This document shows positions 30,180 to 39,834 of a stretch of DNA of 64,000 nucleotides, one piece after another. Under the pieces are notes generated by a model. That model searched no databases. It was given only the letters and a program-made list of their open reading frames with translations, and had not been told where the DNA came from. The translations under genes were made by a program, and so were the position numbers. Numbering within the stretch: position 1 is the first letter of the stretch; each line of letters opens with the position of its first letter. Source of the stretch: an uncultured Sphingomonadaceae bacterium (GTDB lineage: Bacteria > Pseudomonadota > Alphaproteobacteria > Sphingomonadales > Sphingomonadaceae); NCBI GenBank assembly GCA_947493325.1, contig CANLQI010000001.1, positions 1,255,375 to 1,319,374 on the forward strand, written 5' to 3'.

Positions 30180-31754
30180 TCAGACTGCGTCCTGAGTTTC
30201 CTTATAGACGAGAACCGGCTTGCGCGCCGCCAGTGTTTCATCCAGACGACGCCGCGGTGCATGATGCGGTGCGGCTTTCAGCTTCGCATCACCTGATTTT
30301 GCTGCCGCAACTATGTGACGAAGGGCGCCGACGAATTCGTCAATCGCCTCCTTGCTCTCTGTCTCAGTCGGTTCAATCAGCATCGCGCCATGCACTACCA
30401 GCGGGAAATACATGGTCATCGGGTGGAATCCCTCGTCTATCAAACCCTTGGCAATATCCAGCGTCGTGAAGCCTTCTGCAAAGCCTTTATCGGAAAACAA
30501 CGCTTCATGCATGCAGTAGCCGGAAGGCGCAAAAGGCGCATCCAGAACGTCTTCCAATGACCTCAGGATATAGTTGGCGTTTAGCACTGCGTCTTCGCTC
30601 ACCTGTTTCAGGCCATCCCCGCCATGGCTGAGCATATAGGTGAGCGCGCGGGTGAACATGCCCATCTGGCCATGAAAGGCCACCATACGCCCGAAACTTT
30701 GCGCGTGGTGCTCCTCGGCATTTTCTTCCTCGACCAGTTTATATGTATCGCCCTGTTTCTCCACGAAAGGCAGCGGTGCGAACGGTTCGAGCGCTGCGGA
30801 AAAAACCACAGGTCCGCTGCCGGGGCCGCCGCCGCCGTGCGGGGTGGAAAACGTTTTGTGCAGGTTGATATGCATCGCATCAATGCCAAGGTCGCCAGGG
30901 CGCACCTTGCCGACAATCGCGTTAAAATTTGCCCCATCACAATAGACGAAACCGCCCGCATCGTGCACCGCATCCGATATTTTTTTCATATCCCGCTCAA
31001 ACAGGCCGCATGTGTTCGGATTGGTAATCATCACGCCCGCCACATCAGGCCCAAGCCGCGCTACCAGCGCATCCAGATCGACACGCCCTTCTTTCGTCGC
31101 GGGAATATCTTCCACTTTATAGCCGGCAAAGGCCGCAGTCGCGGGGTTCGTGCCGTGCGCGCTTTCGGGCACAAGAATCACTTCACGCGCATCGCCGCGC
31201 GCTTCAAGCGCAGAGCGTATCGCCAATATGCCGCACAATTCGCCGTGCGCGCCTGCCTTGGGTGACATCGCTATGGCTGGCATACCGGTGAGCGTTTTGA
31301 GCCAGGTCGCCAGTTCATCAATGACCTGATAAGCACCCTGAACCGATTCCTGCGGCTGTAATGGATGAATATCCGCAAAGCCCGGCAGGCGGGCCATTTT
31401 CTCATTAAGCCGCGGATTATGCTTCATCGTGCATGAACCCAGCGGGAAAAAGCCCAGATCAATGCCATAGTTGAAACGGCTCAGCCGTGTGTAATGCCGT
31501 ACGGTTTCAGATTCGGACAGGCCCGGCAAACCGATAGTCTCGCTGCGCTCCAGTCCGCCAAGCCGTGACTTGGCATCGGGTATATCCGGCAAATCAACGC
31601 CCGTACGGTCAATGCTGCCGCTTTCGAATATCAGTTTTTCTTCCAATATCAGCGCGCGATTGCCGGTAAATGTCGCATTTGCACCCTTCGTCCCGATATC
31701 TTGTATTCTGACATCTTCGCTGCGCGTCGGGCGACCCTGATTATTCATGCTCAT
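30180..31754 (-). CDS. gcvPB: Glycine dehydrogenase (decarboxylating) subunit 2
   Basis: 524 residues. The PLP-binding lysine is in [20 protein letters not shown], and [16 protein letters not shown] and [11 protein letters not shown] are typical of the split P-protein's second half. With subunit 1 it decarboxylates glycine and passes the aminomethyl group to the H-protein lipoyl arm. It is the last gene of the glycine operon and overlaps gcvPA by 4 bases. Confidence 0.97.
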   Translation of the reverse strand: MSMNNQGRPTRSEDVRIQDIGTKGANATFTGNRALILEEKLIFESGSIDRTGVDLPDIPDAKSRLGGLERSETIGLPGLSESETVRHYTRLSRFNYGIDLGFFPLGSCTMKHNPRLNEKMARLPGFADIHPLQPQESVQGAYQVIDELATWLKTLTGMPAIAMSPKAGAHGELCGILAIRSALEARGDAREVILVPESAHGTNPATAAFAGYKVEDIPATKEGRVDLDALVARLGPDVAGVMITNPNTCGLFERDMKKISDAVHDAGGFVYCDGANFNAIVGKVRPGDLGIDAMHINLHKTFSTPHGGGGPGSGPVVFSAALEPFAPLPFVEKQGDTYKLVEEENAEEHHAQSFGRMVAFHGQMGMFTRALTYMLSHGGDGLKQVSEDAVLNANYILRSLEDVLDAPFAPSGYCMHEALFSDKGFAEGFTTLDIAKGLIDEGFHPMTMYFPLVVHGAMLIEPTETESKEAIDEFVGALRHIVAAAKSGDAKLKAAPHHAPRRRLDETLAARKPVLVYKETQDAV

Positions 31755-33109
31755 GGCAAAATCTCCCCAAGCGCGGAGACCAGTGCGTCGACATCCTCAT
31801 CCGTACATGTTTCCGTGACTGTAACCAGCATGGCATGCGACAGTGCGTCTTCCTGCGGATACAGCCGTCCCAGCGAGACACCGCCCAAGATAGAGCGGCT
31901 CGCCAGTTCGTGTACGGCTTCGCGCGCATTCACGGGCAATATAACTGTGAATTCATTGAAAAAGCTCTTGTTGAGGATGTTGACGCCCTCGATTTGGGAA
32001 AGCCTGTCTGCAGCGACAATTGCCTTGGCATGGTTAAGCTGTGCCAGATCCCTTAGACCGCGTTCACCAAGCAACGTCATATGAATTGAGAAAGCCAGCG
32101 CGCAAAGCCCTGAATTTGTACAGATATTGGATGTCGCCTTCTCGCGGCGAATATGTTGTTCCCGCGTCGAAAGCGTAAGCACAAAGCCGCGCCTGCCTTC
32201 CGCATCCACAGTTTCACCACACAGACGTCCGGGCATTTGCCGCACATATTTCTGCTTACATGCAAATAGCCCGACATATGGCCCGCCAAATTGCAGGCCA
32301 ACACCAATGGATTGCCCTTCGCCCACGACAATGTCCGCGCCCATTTCGCCGGGGCTTTTGATCGCGCCCAGTGCGACCGGCTCGGTCACAACTGCGATAA
32401 GCAGCGCGCCCGCTTCCTGCGTCTTGGCCGCAAGCGCCGTTAAATCATCCATCCGGCCCAGAATATCAGGGTATTGCACCACCACACAGCTTGTATCGCC
32501 ATCAACGGTTTCGATCAGGTCTGCAATATCCGTATCCACTGACAGTTCAGGTACCGCTGATTGCAGCTCATCCCCTGTAAAATGGGCCATGCTGTTGGCA
32601 ACGGAGACATAATGCGGGTGTAGTCCAGAAGACAGCAGCGCCTTTTTACGCCGCGTAATCCGCCTCGCCATAACAATGGCTTCCCAGCACGCTGTCGATC
32701 CATCGTACATCGACGCATTGGCCACATCACAGCCAAATAGCCGTGCAACCTGTGTCTGGAATTCGAACAGTACCTGCAACGTGCCCTGCGCAATTTCCGG
32801 CTGATACGGCGTATAGGCCGTCAGGAACTCACCCCGTTGAATCAGATGATCCACACTGGACGGAACATGATGGCGATACGCCCCTGCACCCAAGAAAAAC
32901 GGCATGTCCCCTGCCACGAGATTCTTGCCGGCCAAGCCATGCATATGCCGTTCCACGGCCATCTCGCTGGCATGGCCTGGCAAATCATGGATGGGGCCAG
33001 TCAGCCGTGCTTCAGCAGGTACATCCGTAAACAGATCATCGACCGTATCAGCGCCAATTTTGGCAAGCATGGCAGTGCGGTCATCAGGTGTCAGGGGCAG
33101 ATAGCGCAT
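31751..33109 (-). CDS. gcvPA: Glycine dehydrogenase (decarboxylating) subunit 1
   Basis: 452 residues, starting [39 protein letters not shown] and [17 protein letters not shown] are typical of the GcvP N-terminal half. The two-piece P-protein is the arrangement seen in sphingomonads and Gram-positives, in contrast to the single about 950-residue protein of enterics. It lies 36 bases after gcvH. Confidence 0.97.
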   Translation of the reverse strand: MRYLPLTPDDRTAMLAKIGADTVDDLFTDVPAEARLTGPIHDLPGHASEMAVERHMHGLAGKNLVAGDMPFFLGAGAYRHHVPSSVDHLIQRGEFLTAYTPYQPEIAQGTLQVLFEFQTQVARLFGCDVANASMYDGSTACWEAIVMARRITRRKKALLSSGLHPHYVSVANSMAHFTGDELQSAVPELSVDTDIADLIETVDGDTSCVVVQYPDILGRMDDLTALAAKTQEAGALLIAVVTEPVALGAIKSPGEMGADIVVGEGQSIGVGLQFGGPYVGLFACKQKYVRQMPGRLCGETVDAEGRRGFVLTLSTREQHIRREKATSNICTNSGLCALAFSIHMTLLGERGLRDLAQLNHAKAIVAADRLSQIEGVNILNKSFFNEFTVILPVNAREAVHELASRSILGGVSLGRLYPQEDALSHAMLVTVTETCTDEDVDALVSALGEILP

Positions 33110-33145
33110 GTTTTTCCTTCATGGAATGATAATTAAAAGCCGGAA

Positions 33146-33517
33146 TCAAAGGTTGGCGACAAATTCCTTGTACGCCGCTTCATCCATCAAGCCTTCCAGC
33201 TGACTGGTATCGGAAAGGTCGAGTTTGAAAAACCAGCCCTCACCTTCAGGGTCAGTGTTCACGAGCGACGGGTCATCCGTCAGCGCCGCATTGCCCTCGC
33301 TCACCGTGCCGGATACGGGCGCATAGACATCACTGGCGGCTTTCACGGATTCAACCACGGCGGCATCATCACCCTTACCGAGCTCTTTGCCGCTTTCCGG
33401 CACTTCGACAAACACCACATCGCCCAGCTGTTCCTGGGCATAATCGGTAATGCCGACAGCAGCATTATTGCCATCAACATCTATCCATTCATGATCCTCG
33501 GTGAAATAACGGCTCAT
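33146..33517 (-). CDS. gcvH: Glycine cleavage system H protein
   Basis: 123 residues; the lipoyl-lysine is Lys59 in [12 protein letters not shown]. The start [16 protein letters not shown] and the [18 protein letters not shown] strand are textbook H protein. It shuttles the methylamine group between the P, T and L proteins. It overlaps the gcvT stop by 4 bases, so the two are probably translationally coupled. Confidence 0.98.
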   Translation of the reverse strand: MSRYFTEDHEWIDVDGNNAAVGITDYAQEQLGDVVFVEVPESGKELGKGDDAAVVESVKAASDVYAPVSGTVSEGNAALTDDPSLVNTDPEGEGWFFKLDLSDTSQLEGLMDEAAYKEFVANL

Positions 33518-34674
33518 TTTACTTTTCCTCTCCTGTGATATTTATTCGCTATAAATGGCATTTTGGTAACTTTCATGGACACGCGGCGACCGCGTAATTC
33601 AGCTTCCAGCAAAGTGTCCGCCGCAGCAAATTCAGCCGCGACATAGCCCATCGCAATCGGCGCGCCGACGCTGGGTGCAAAACCACCCGATGTGACCTTG
33701 CCGACTTCGCTATCACCGCTGAAAATTGGCGCGCCTTCGCGCACGGGAAGCTTTCCATCGATTGAGAAACCAACAAGCTTGCGCGCAGGGCCATCGGCCA
33801 GCGCTTTCAAAATGCGCTCGCTGCCGTGGAAGCCGCCTTCCTCGCGCCGTGTTTTTGATATGGCAAAGCTGGCATTGCCCTCAACAGGGTCCGTGCTGGG
33901 GTCCATATCATGCCCATAAAGCGGCAATCCAGCCTCCATACGCAGCGAATCCCGCGCGCCCAGACCAATCGGTTTCACCTCAGGCTGCTCCAGTAAAGCA
34001 TTGGCCAGCGCCTCCACATGTTCAGCGGGCACTGAAATTTCAAAACCATCTTCACCGGTGTAGCCAGAGCGGCTGATACCAAGCCGCACACCGTTCCATA
34101 AAAACGGGCCGGCTTCCATGAAATAGAGATCGCCTGGCACTGGCCAGCCATCCTGCACAGGCTCAACGCCAATCTGCGTCAATGCATGTGCAGCTTTCGG
34201 CCCTTGCAGCGCAAGCAAAGCAGCTTCTTTCATATGATCGAGATCAATGGCATCCGGCAGATGCGCACGCATAAAAGCGATATCTTCATGCTTCACTGCA
34301 CCATTGACGACGATATAAAGATTATGCCCGGTATTGGTGATCATCATGTCATCCAGAACGCCGCCATCTTCAGCAAGCAGCAGCGAATAGCGCATCTTCC
34401 CGGCCTTTAATGCGGAAATATCACCCGGCACGATCGCTTCCAATGCTTCAGCGGCGCCTTCGCCAATCAGCTGTAGCTGCCCCATATGCGACACATCGAA
34501 AAGACCGGCATAATCACGAGTCCACAGATGCTCCGCCATAATGCCTTCATATTGAATCGGCATTTCATAGCCGGCAAAGCTGACCATACGTGCGCCCTGT
34601 ACACGGTGCCAGGCATCCAGCGGCAGTTTCTGATCCTGCATCGGCGCAGTATCTAAATCATTTTGATCGGGCAT
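33514..34674 (-). CDS. gcvT: Glycine cleavage system T protein (aminomethyltransferase)
   Basis: 386 residues from ATG at 34674, preceded by AGGAG. An upstream ATG (34746) is rejected because it lies inside the riboswitch. [25 protein letters not shown], the tetrahydrofolate-site [12 protein letters not shown], and [11 protein letters not shown] are diagnostic. It releases ammonia from the H-protein intermediate and makes 5,10-methylene-tetrahydrofolate. It is first in gcvT-gcvH-gcvPA-gcvPB, controlled by the glycine riboswitch. Confidence 0.97.
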   Translation of the reverse strand: MPDQNDLDTAPMQDQKLPLDAWHRVQGARMVSFAGYEMPIQYEGIMAEHLWTRDYAGLFDVSHMGQLQLIGEGAAEALEAIVPGDISALKAGKMRYSLLLAEDGGVLDDMMITNTGHNLYIVVNGAVKHEDIAFMRAHLPDAIDLDHMKEAALLALQGPKAAHALTQIGVEPVQDGWPVPGDLYFMEAGPFLWNGVRLGISRSGYTGEDGFEISVPAEHVEALANALLEQPEVKPIGLGARDSLRMEAGLPLYGHDMDPSTDPVEGNASFAISKTRREEGGFHGSERILKALADGPARKLVGFSIDGKLPVREGAPIFSGDSEVGKVTSGGFAPSVGAPIAMGYVAAEFAAADTLLEAELRGRRVSMKVTKMPFIANKYHRRGKVK

Positions 34675-34732
34675 ATTCGGCTCCTGATGACATGTGACAG
34701 ACAATTGAGACGCGCAAACACGCCAATTATCT

Positions 34733-34945
34733 GCCCCCTCTGTCACGGAACCTGAGAGTTTTCATGGAGTTGCTTTGACAAGCGCCGCCATTTACCCCTT
34801 CGGTGGAATGGAAATCTCCATTCGCTTTCCAGAGTGCCTGTTGCCAATGCGGTCCATTTACACCTGAGAGTTTCCGGGGCGGTTGCTCCTTCGGTGGCTA
34901 CTGGCTGGATCTATATCCGTCCAATAACGCTCTCCCGCATTACCA
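34733..34945 (-). ncRNA. Tandem glycine riboswitch
   Basis: Read on the minus strand, this leader shows two copies of the glycine-aptamer core: GGGAGAG near 34935, then CCACCGAAGGAGCAA with AAACTCTCAGGTG for the first aptamer (about 34846-34945), and CCACCGAAGGGGTAAA with AAACTCTCAGGTTC for the second (about 34733-34839), separated by a few bases. Glycine binding turns on the glycine-cleavage operon in known examples. It ends about 60 bases before gcvT, leaving room for an expression platform. The rest of the 354-base gap (34946-35028) is the end of the upstream spacer and probably carries the promoter; I see no gene. Confidence 0.95.
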
Positions 34946-35028
34946 TGCTGCGCCGTTTCCAGCACATCAAGCATGCCGGTTTTTGACGAAAGCGGCGGCA
35001 GAGTCAATCCGCATATGCGTGCAAAAGA

Positions 35029-35682
35029 CTATTTTGCCGCCAACGCCCAAATATTGGGGTTTTCATGGCAAAAATCACCATTTTTTGACATATGAAAGAG
35101 CTTTAATGCCGCGTCCGCAACATCATCCGCGTCAACCGAACGATATTTTTTTAGCGAACCCTGTAATAATATGTCGGTGAACGGGCTTGCGACTATTGCA
35201 AGTGATTCGCCCAAGCGAAATGCGCCTTGGCGATCTCCTTTCAGCAATCCGGGGCGAATAATGTCGAGCCGGTCAAACCCGCAGTCTTTCAGGGCGTTCT
35301 CCGCTTCGCCTTTTGCTTTAAGATAAAATGAAGAGGCATTCGCATCCGCCATGGTGGATGAGATGGAAATGAAATGTCTGGTTCCTGCAGCTTTGGCCGC
35401 CTGTGCGACTGCCTGCACCAGTTCCAGATCGACAGCGCGAAACGCGGCCCTGGAACCGGCCTGTTTGATTGTTGTCCCGAGCGCACAGAATACGGCACCA
35501 GGTTTGATGGAATTTATCGCGTCAGGCCAATCCTCACTGTCATGGACATGCTGTATGTGATTGCCCTCACCACTCTTTCTGCGCGTGAGCGTGTGCAGAT
35601 CAAAATCTCCGTGCATCGCGGCCTGTTTCACAAAGCTGCTGCCCACCAACCCTGTTGCGCCCACCACGAGTATCTTTTTCAT
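35029..35682 (-). CDS. NAD(P)-binding oxidoreductase, HTATIP2/YbjT-like
   Basis: 217 residues. The Rossmann start KILVVGATGLVGSSFVKQA binds NAD(P); ISISSTMADANASSFYLKAKGEAE has the Y-x-x-x-K pattern of extended short-chain dehydrogenases, and LDIIRPGLLKGDR fits the atypical SDR (HTATIP2/YbjT) group. Substrate unknown. It ends 84 bases before the riboswitch, and lies 15 bases after dgt on the same strand. Confidence 0.87.
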   Translation of the reverse strand: MKKILVVGATGLVGSSFVKQAAMHGDFDLHTLTRRKSGEGNHIQHVHDSEDWPDAINSIKPGAVFCALGTTIKQAGSRAAFRAVDLELVQAVAQAAKAAGTRHFISISSTMADANASSFYLKAKGEAENALKDCGFDRLDIIRPGLLKGDRQGAFRLGESLAIVASPFTDILLQGSLKKYRSVDADDVADAALKLFHMSKNGDFCHENPNIWALAAK

Positions 35683-35697
35683 ATACCCGCACTCCCG

Positions 35698-36876
35698 TTA
35701 AACATTGCTTAGTCCGTCCGGCAACTTTCCGGCATATTTCCTATATTCGCGTACAGCGTAGCGATCGGTCATACCGGCCACGAAATCGGCGATATGCCGG
35801 CTTCGGCCCGGTTCAGAAGTGGGCAGTTTTGCTTTCCAGTCAGCTGGGAGACACCCGGGATCGCTTGCATAATGGTGCATCAATCCGGCAACAATTTCGC
35901 GCGCCCTGTCGGCGGCCGCTTTTTGTTCGGGGTGGAAATACAGGTTCGCATACATGAATTTTTTCAGTTCCCTCTCCCGCATGCCCATATCGCCTGAAAA
36001 ACCCGCGATCATTATTACCGCATTCCGCGCATCGTCAGGGCTTTTGATCTTATGCTGCGCGATACGCGCCTGTGTGGACGTCACCACATCATTCACCATC
36101 AATCCAATCTGGCTACGCACCAGCTCGCGCAGCTTCATCTCTTCGCTGGCATGGGGATATTGTGCAGCCACCGCATCCCATTGCGTCGCGATCATGGGCT
36201 GTTCGAGCAGCTGTTCCAACGACAGGAAACCCGCCCGGATGCCATCGTCTATATCATGATTGTCATAGGCGATATCATCAGCCACCGCCGCGACCTGCGC
36301 CTCAAGTGAAGGCCATTTATCAAGGTCAAAATCATATCCGTCGTTGAGTGCCGCAAGAGCCCAGGTCGGTTTCGCGACGGGGCCATTATGCTTGGCCAGC
36401 CCTTCCAGCACTTCCCAGCTGAGATTCAGGCCCGGCCAGTTTGGATAGGGGCACTCGAGCTGCATCAAAGTGCGCAGTGTCTGCGCATTATGGTCGAAAC
36501 CGCCATGCTCTGCCAGTGCCTCTTGCAGCGCATCTTCACCTGCATGACCAAAGGGCGGATGCCCTATATCATGGGCCAGACAGAGCGCTTCTGTCAGATC
36601 TTCGTCCAACCCCAATGTCCGCGCAATCGTGCGTCCGATCTGTGCGACTTCCAGACTATGCGTCAGGCGGACACGGTAATGGTCCCCATCAGGCGCCACA
36701 AAAACCTGTGTCTTATGGCGCAGACGGCGAAAAGAGATGGAGTGGATAATCCGGTCGCGGTCTCGCTGAAATGCCGTACGCGCCCCGCGGACCATGCCCA
36801 TTTCTTCTGAATACAGACGGCCGCGGCTTTGGTGTGGGTTGGAAGCATAGCTGGCCCGAATGATATTATTATCCAT
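35698..36876 (-). CDS. dgt: dGTP triphosphohydrolase-like protein
   Basis: 392 residues. The HD-domain metal site is seen as His73 (THSLEVAQIGR), His102-Asp103 (LAHDIGHPPFGH) and a later Asp in DDIAYDNHDIDDG. Start: MDNNIIRASYASNPHQSRGR. Dgt-type enzymes hydrolyse dGTP (or other dNTPs) to nucleoside and tripolyphosphate. Most alphaproteobacterial members are the Dgt-like type 2 group; their physiological substrate is not certain. It is the middle gene of a loose minus-strand series. Confidence 0.93.
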   Translation of the reverse strand: MDNNIIRASYASNPHQSRGRLYSEEMGMVRGARTAFQRDRDRIIHSISFRRLRHKTQVFVAPDGDHYRVRLTHSLEVAQIGRTIARTLGLDEDLTEALCLAHDIGHPPFGHAGEDALQEALAEHGGFDHNAQTLRTLMQLECPYPNWPGLNLSWEVLEGLAKHNGPVAKPTWALAALNDGYDFDLDKWPSLEAQVAAVADDIAYDNHDIDDGIRAGFLSLEQLLEQPMIATQWDAVAAQYPHASEEMKLRELVRSQIGLMVNDVVTSTQARIAQHKIKSPDDARNAVIMIAGFSGDMGMRERELKKFMYANLYFHPEQKAAADRAREIVAGLMHHYASDPGCLPADWKAKLPTSEPGRSRHIADFVAGMTDRYAVREYRKYAGKLPDGLSNV

Positions 36877-36913
36877 GCGGGTCTGCTCCCTGAAATGGCC
36901 GGATGAACGTTTA

Positions 36914-37609
36914 TTATGCCTCGCTCAATATCCAGTCAACCGCTGCATCCGCATGAATACGCGCGCCATTATAGATAGGCAGAATATTGGCATCCGAATT
37001 CACGATCATTTCCAGCTCGGTGCAACCCAGCACAATCGCATCCACATCTTCCTTGCCGATATTGGTTATAAAGGTTTTCAGCAAACGCTCGGAATCGCGC
37101 GATGCCTTGCCCAGCATCAGTTCGGAATAAATGACCCTGTCAATCCCGTCGACACGGTCCATATGCGGCGGGATCAGGCTGATGCCATGGCCAATCAGAC
37201 GCTGGCGATAAAAACTTTCGGTCATGACGCGCCGCGTTCCCAGAAGGCTGGCTTTTTTGATGCCATCCACTTTCATTTTTTCGCCCACACAATCGGCAAT
37301 ATGCAATATCGGAATGGACACAGCCCCGGCCACGTCGTCATAGACTTTGTGCATCGAATTGGCGGCGATAATGATGGCAGTGGCGCCGCTGTCTTCAAGC
37401 CGTTTTGCCGCGTCCTGCAGCACGGACGATGCATTTTCCCATTGCTCGGCTGTTTCCAGATTGGAAAGCTCGCAAAAATTCAGGCTTTCGATGGCCAGCG
37501 GCGCGCTGCACATTTCGCTGACACGTTTGCGTACCTGCATGTTGATACGCTCATAATAACTGCGGGTGGAAATCCAGCTCATTCCCCCGATAAGGCCCAT
37601 TTTCCGCAT
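36914..37609 (-). CDS. Aspartate/glutamate racemase family protein, first cysteine absent
   Basis: 231 residues. The fold is clear from KMGLIGGMSWISTRSYYE and from VLGCTELEMIV (Cys196, second catalytic position). At the first catalytic site, where cofactor-independent racemases usually have Cys before Asn-Thr, the sequence is IAANSMHKVYD, that is Ala82-Ala83-Asn84. E. coli YgeA has Thr there and is stereospecific, so lack of the first cysteine need not abolish activity, but Ala offers no side-chain base. It may be a one-base enzyme, a lyase-like homologue or inactive. It lies just before pntB, 3 bases after its stop. Confidence 0.8.
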   Translation of the reverse strand: MRKMGLIGGMSWISTRSYYERINMQVRKRVSEMCSAPLAIESLNFCELSNLETAEQWENASSVLQDAAKRLEDSGATAIIIAANSMHKVYDDVAGAVSIPILHIADCVGEKMKVDGIKKASLLGTRRVMTESFYRQRLIGHGISLIPPHMDRVDGIDRVIYSELMLGKASRDSERLLKTFITNIGKEDVDAIVLGCTELEMIVNSDANILPIYNGARIHADAAVDWILSEA

Positions 37610-37612
37610 ATA

Positions 37613-39184
37613 TCAGTCCAAATTCTTCACAATTTCCTCAACCATTTTCTTGGCGTCGGAAAGTAGCATCATTGTATTGTCCATATAGAAAACTTCATTA
37701 TCAACGCCCGCATAGCCGACCCCGCCCATGGAACGTTTGATAAAGAAAATCGTCTTGGCCTTGTCGACATCAAATACAGGCATGCCGTATATCGGCGAGC
37801 CTTTATCGGTTTTCGCCGCCGGGTTCACAACATCGTTCGCGCCAATGATGAAGGCCACATCCGCCTGTGCGAACTCACTATTGATATCTTCAAGCTCGAA
37901 CACCTCGTCATAGGGCACATTAGCCTCTGCGAGCAGGACGTTCATATGCCCCGGCATCCGCCCCGCCACCGGGTGAATGGCATATTTGACATTCACCCCC
38001 TCTTCTTTCAGCGCATCGGCCATTTCACGCAGCACATGCTGCGCCTGCGCCACCGCCATGCCATAGCCTGGAATAATGATGATATTTTCCGCCTGCTTCA
38101 TCATATATGCGGCGTCCTCGGCGGATCCGCGTTTCCATGGACGGTCGATTTTTTCGCCCTTTTCTCCGCCGCTGGCATCCGCGCCAAAACCGCCGGCGAT
38201 CACGCTGATAAAGCTGCGGTTCATCGCGCGGCACATGATGTAGGACAGAATTGCACCCGACGACCCCACCAGCGCACCTGTGATAATCATCGCCGTATTG
38301 CCCAGTGTAAAGCCCATGGCCGCCGCTGCCCAGCCCGAATAGCTGTTAAGCATCGACACAACGACGGGCATATCCGCGCCGCCGATGGGAATGATGAGCA
38401 GAAAGCCGATCAAGAAGCTGAGCACTGTGATCCAGATAAACAGTTGTCCCTCACCCGCACCACCCGCGGAAGATAGCGTATAGGCGGCAATCATGCCGAG
38501 TATGGCAGCAAGCACGCCCAGATTGATGAAATGCCGCAACGGCAGAAGTATCGGCGACCCGGACATATTGCCGTTGAGTTTCAGGAAAGCGATGACCGAA
38601 CCGCTGAATGTAATCGCGCCAATAGCAGCGCCTAGCCCCAGTTCAACGCGGCTGATAGCGAGTATCTGCCCTGCGCTATCGGTGATACCGAATGCGCCGG
38701 GATTGAGCCACGCCGCAAGCCCGACCAGCACAGCGGCCAAACCCACCAGTGAGTGAAAACCGGCAACAAGCTGCGGCATGGCCGTCATCGCAATCTTACG
38801 CGCAATAGTAAAACCAATCAGCCCGCCGACAATGATCGCGCCGACAATTTCGTAAATATTGGCAAGGTCGTGCGTTATCAGCGTGGTGATAACTGCAATC
38901 GCCATGCCGAACATACCATAGCGGTTGCCTGCACGGCTTGTTTCCGGTGAAGACAGTCCACGCAGCGCCAGAATGAAAAACACACCCGCCACCAGATAGG
39001 CCAAAGCCACCCATGGATTGACCGGCGTAGCGTCTCCGCCCGCGGCCATTGCGGGGGTAGCTATCATAGCCGTCGCCCCTGCGAAGGCAGGGGCCGTTAG
39101 CAATTTCAAACTATGGCAGATAGCGGCCCCTGCCTTCGCAGGGGCGACGCACAATTTAGCAAGACCGGCGAAAATACCCATCAT
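37613..39184 (-). CDS. pntB: NAD(P) transhydrogenase subunit beta
   Basis: 523 residues from ATG at 39184, which overlaps the pntAB stop (ATGA) and so supports this start. The conserved protein begins only near residue 57 (VNPWVALAYLVAGVFFILAL) with about nine membrane helices, then the NADP-binding domain with GYGMAVAQAQHVLREMAD and INVGVA-like NADP contacts (GANDVVNPAAKTDKGSPIYGMP). The first 50 residues contain the translation of a spacer repeat (APAKAGAA ... APAFAGATA). The enzyme couples proton entry to NADPH formation. Confidence 0.92.
   Translation of the reverse strand: MMGIFAGLAKLCVAPAKAGAAICHSLKLLTAPAFAGATAMIATPAMAAGGDATPVNPWVALAYLVAGVFFILALRGLSSPETSRAGNRYGMFGMAIAVITTLITHDLANIYEIVGAIIVGGLIGFTIARKIAMTAMPQLVAGFHSLVGLAAVLVGLAAWLNPGAFGITDSAGQILAISRVELGLGAAIGAITFSGSVIAFLKLNGNMSGSPILLPLRHFINLGVLAAILGMIAAYTLSSAGGAGEGQLFIWITVLSFLIGFLLIIPIGGADMPVVVSMLNSYSGWAAAAMGFTLGNTAMIITGALVGSSGAILSYIMCRAMNRSFISVIAGGFGADASGGEKGEKIDRPWKRGSAEDAAYMMKQAENIIIIPGYGMAVAQAQHVLREMADALKEEGVNVKYAIHPVAGRMPGHMNVLLAEANVPYDEVFELEDINSEFAQADVAFIIGANDVVNPAAKTDKGSPIYGMPVFDVDKAKTIFFIKRSMGGVGYAGVDNEVFYMDNTMMLLSDAKKMVEEIVKNLD
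39071..39149. repeat. Palindromic repeat inside the pntB 5' coding region
   Basis: Arms 39071-39096 and 39124-39149 are a perfect 26-bp inverted repeat with 27 bases between. Each arm is palindromic around CCCCTGCGAAGGCAGGGG. It is the same family as at 2479-2553 and 51610-51685, but here it lies in frame within pntB and is translated. Confidence 0.92.
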
Positions 39185-39465
39185 TTCCGCTCCTTTTTCT
39201 TGTACATGGCCAGCATGCGTTCAGTTACCGCAAAGCCGCCAAAGATATTGATACTCGCCATCACGACAGCGGCGAGGCCCAGATATTTGGCCACAAGCGA
39301 TCCCGCCTCCGCGCTGGCAATCAGCGCCCCGACAATAATCACCGAACTGATCGCATTGGTCACCGCCATCAGCGGCGTATGCAGCGCCGGGGTGACAGAC
39401 CAGACGACATAATAGCCCACAAAACAGGCCATGACGAAAATTGAAAGGATTGATATAAAGTCCAT
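39181..39465 (-). CDS. pntAB: NAD(P) transhydrogenase subunit alpha part 2
   Basis: 94 residues with three or four membrane helices (ILSIFVMACFVGYYVVWSVTP; TPLMAVTNAISSVIIVGALI). It is the separate membrane part of the alpha subunit, as in Rhodospirillum and other alphaproteobacteria. It overlaps pntB by 4 bases, and follows the PH-domain gene by 9 bases. Confidence 0.94.
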   Translation of the reverse strand: MDFISILSIFVMACFVGYYVVWSVTPALHTPLMAVTNAISSVIIVGALIASAEAGSLVAKYLGLAAVVMASINIFGGFAVTERMLAMYKKKERK

Positions 39466-39474
39466 AAGGATGCC

Positions 39475-39834
39475 CTAACGATGAAGTTTATCGGCCATAA
39501 GTTTCTGCATGCCGGAAACATCAGAGTTTTTGGCAATTTTAAATTGAATGGGGTCGCGGCCTGACAGGTATATTTTGATTTCCGCATCCAGATCAAACGT
39601 GCCGGCACTTTCAATGGAATATGCATTGATAGAACGGTAAGGCACTGTCAAATATTCTTTTTTACTGCCCGTCAGACCCTGAACGTCAATATAAATCACG
39701 CGCCAGTCCGTAAACGCAATCCAGTCACGAACTGTTTTGAACACGACCAATACGTCTTCACCTTCGGTCAGGACATGACTGTGCGCTTCTATAAATGCTG
39801 ACGGGTCAGCAGCGCTTGCATTTAACAATCCCAC
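39475..39834 (-). CDS. PH-domain protein within the transhydrogenase operon
   Basis: 119 residues from GTG at 39834. The start shares one base with the pntAA stop (TAGTG), so the two are tightly coupled. The pattern EGEDVLVVFKTVRDWIAFTDWRVIYI and KKEYLTVPYRSINAYSIES is characteristic of bacterial PH-like domains (bPH_1 group). The role of these soluble domains is mostly unknown; no membrane helix or signal peptide is seen. Its place between pntAA and pntAB hints at a link to the transhydrogenase, but I cannot show one. Confidence 0.85.
   Translation of the reverse strand: MGLLNASAADPSAFIEAHSHVLTEGEDVLVVFKTVRDWIAFTDWRVIYIDVQGLTGSKKEYLTVPYRSINAYSIESAGTFDLDAEIKIYLSGRDPIQFKIAKNSDVSGMQKLMADKLHR

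Noticed and set aside
34675-34746. Upstream start for gcvT
   Set aside because: It overlaps the glycine riboswitch; the ATG at 34674 has an AGGAG site.
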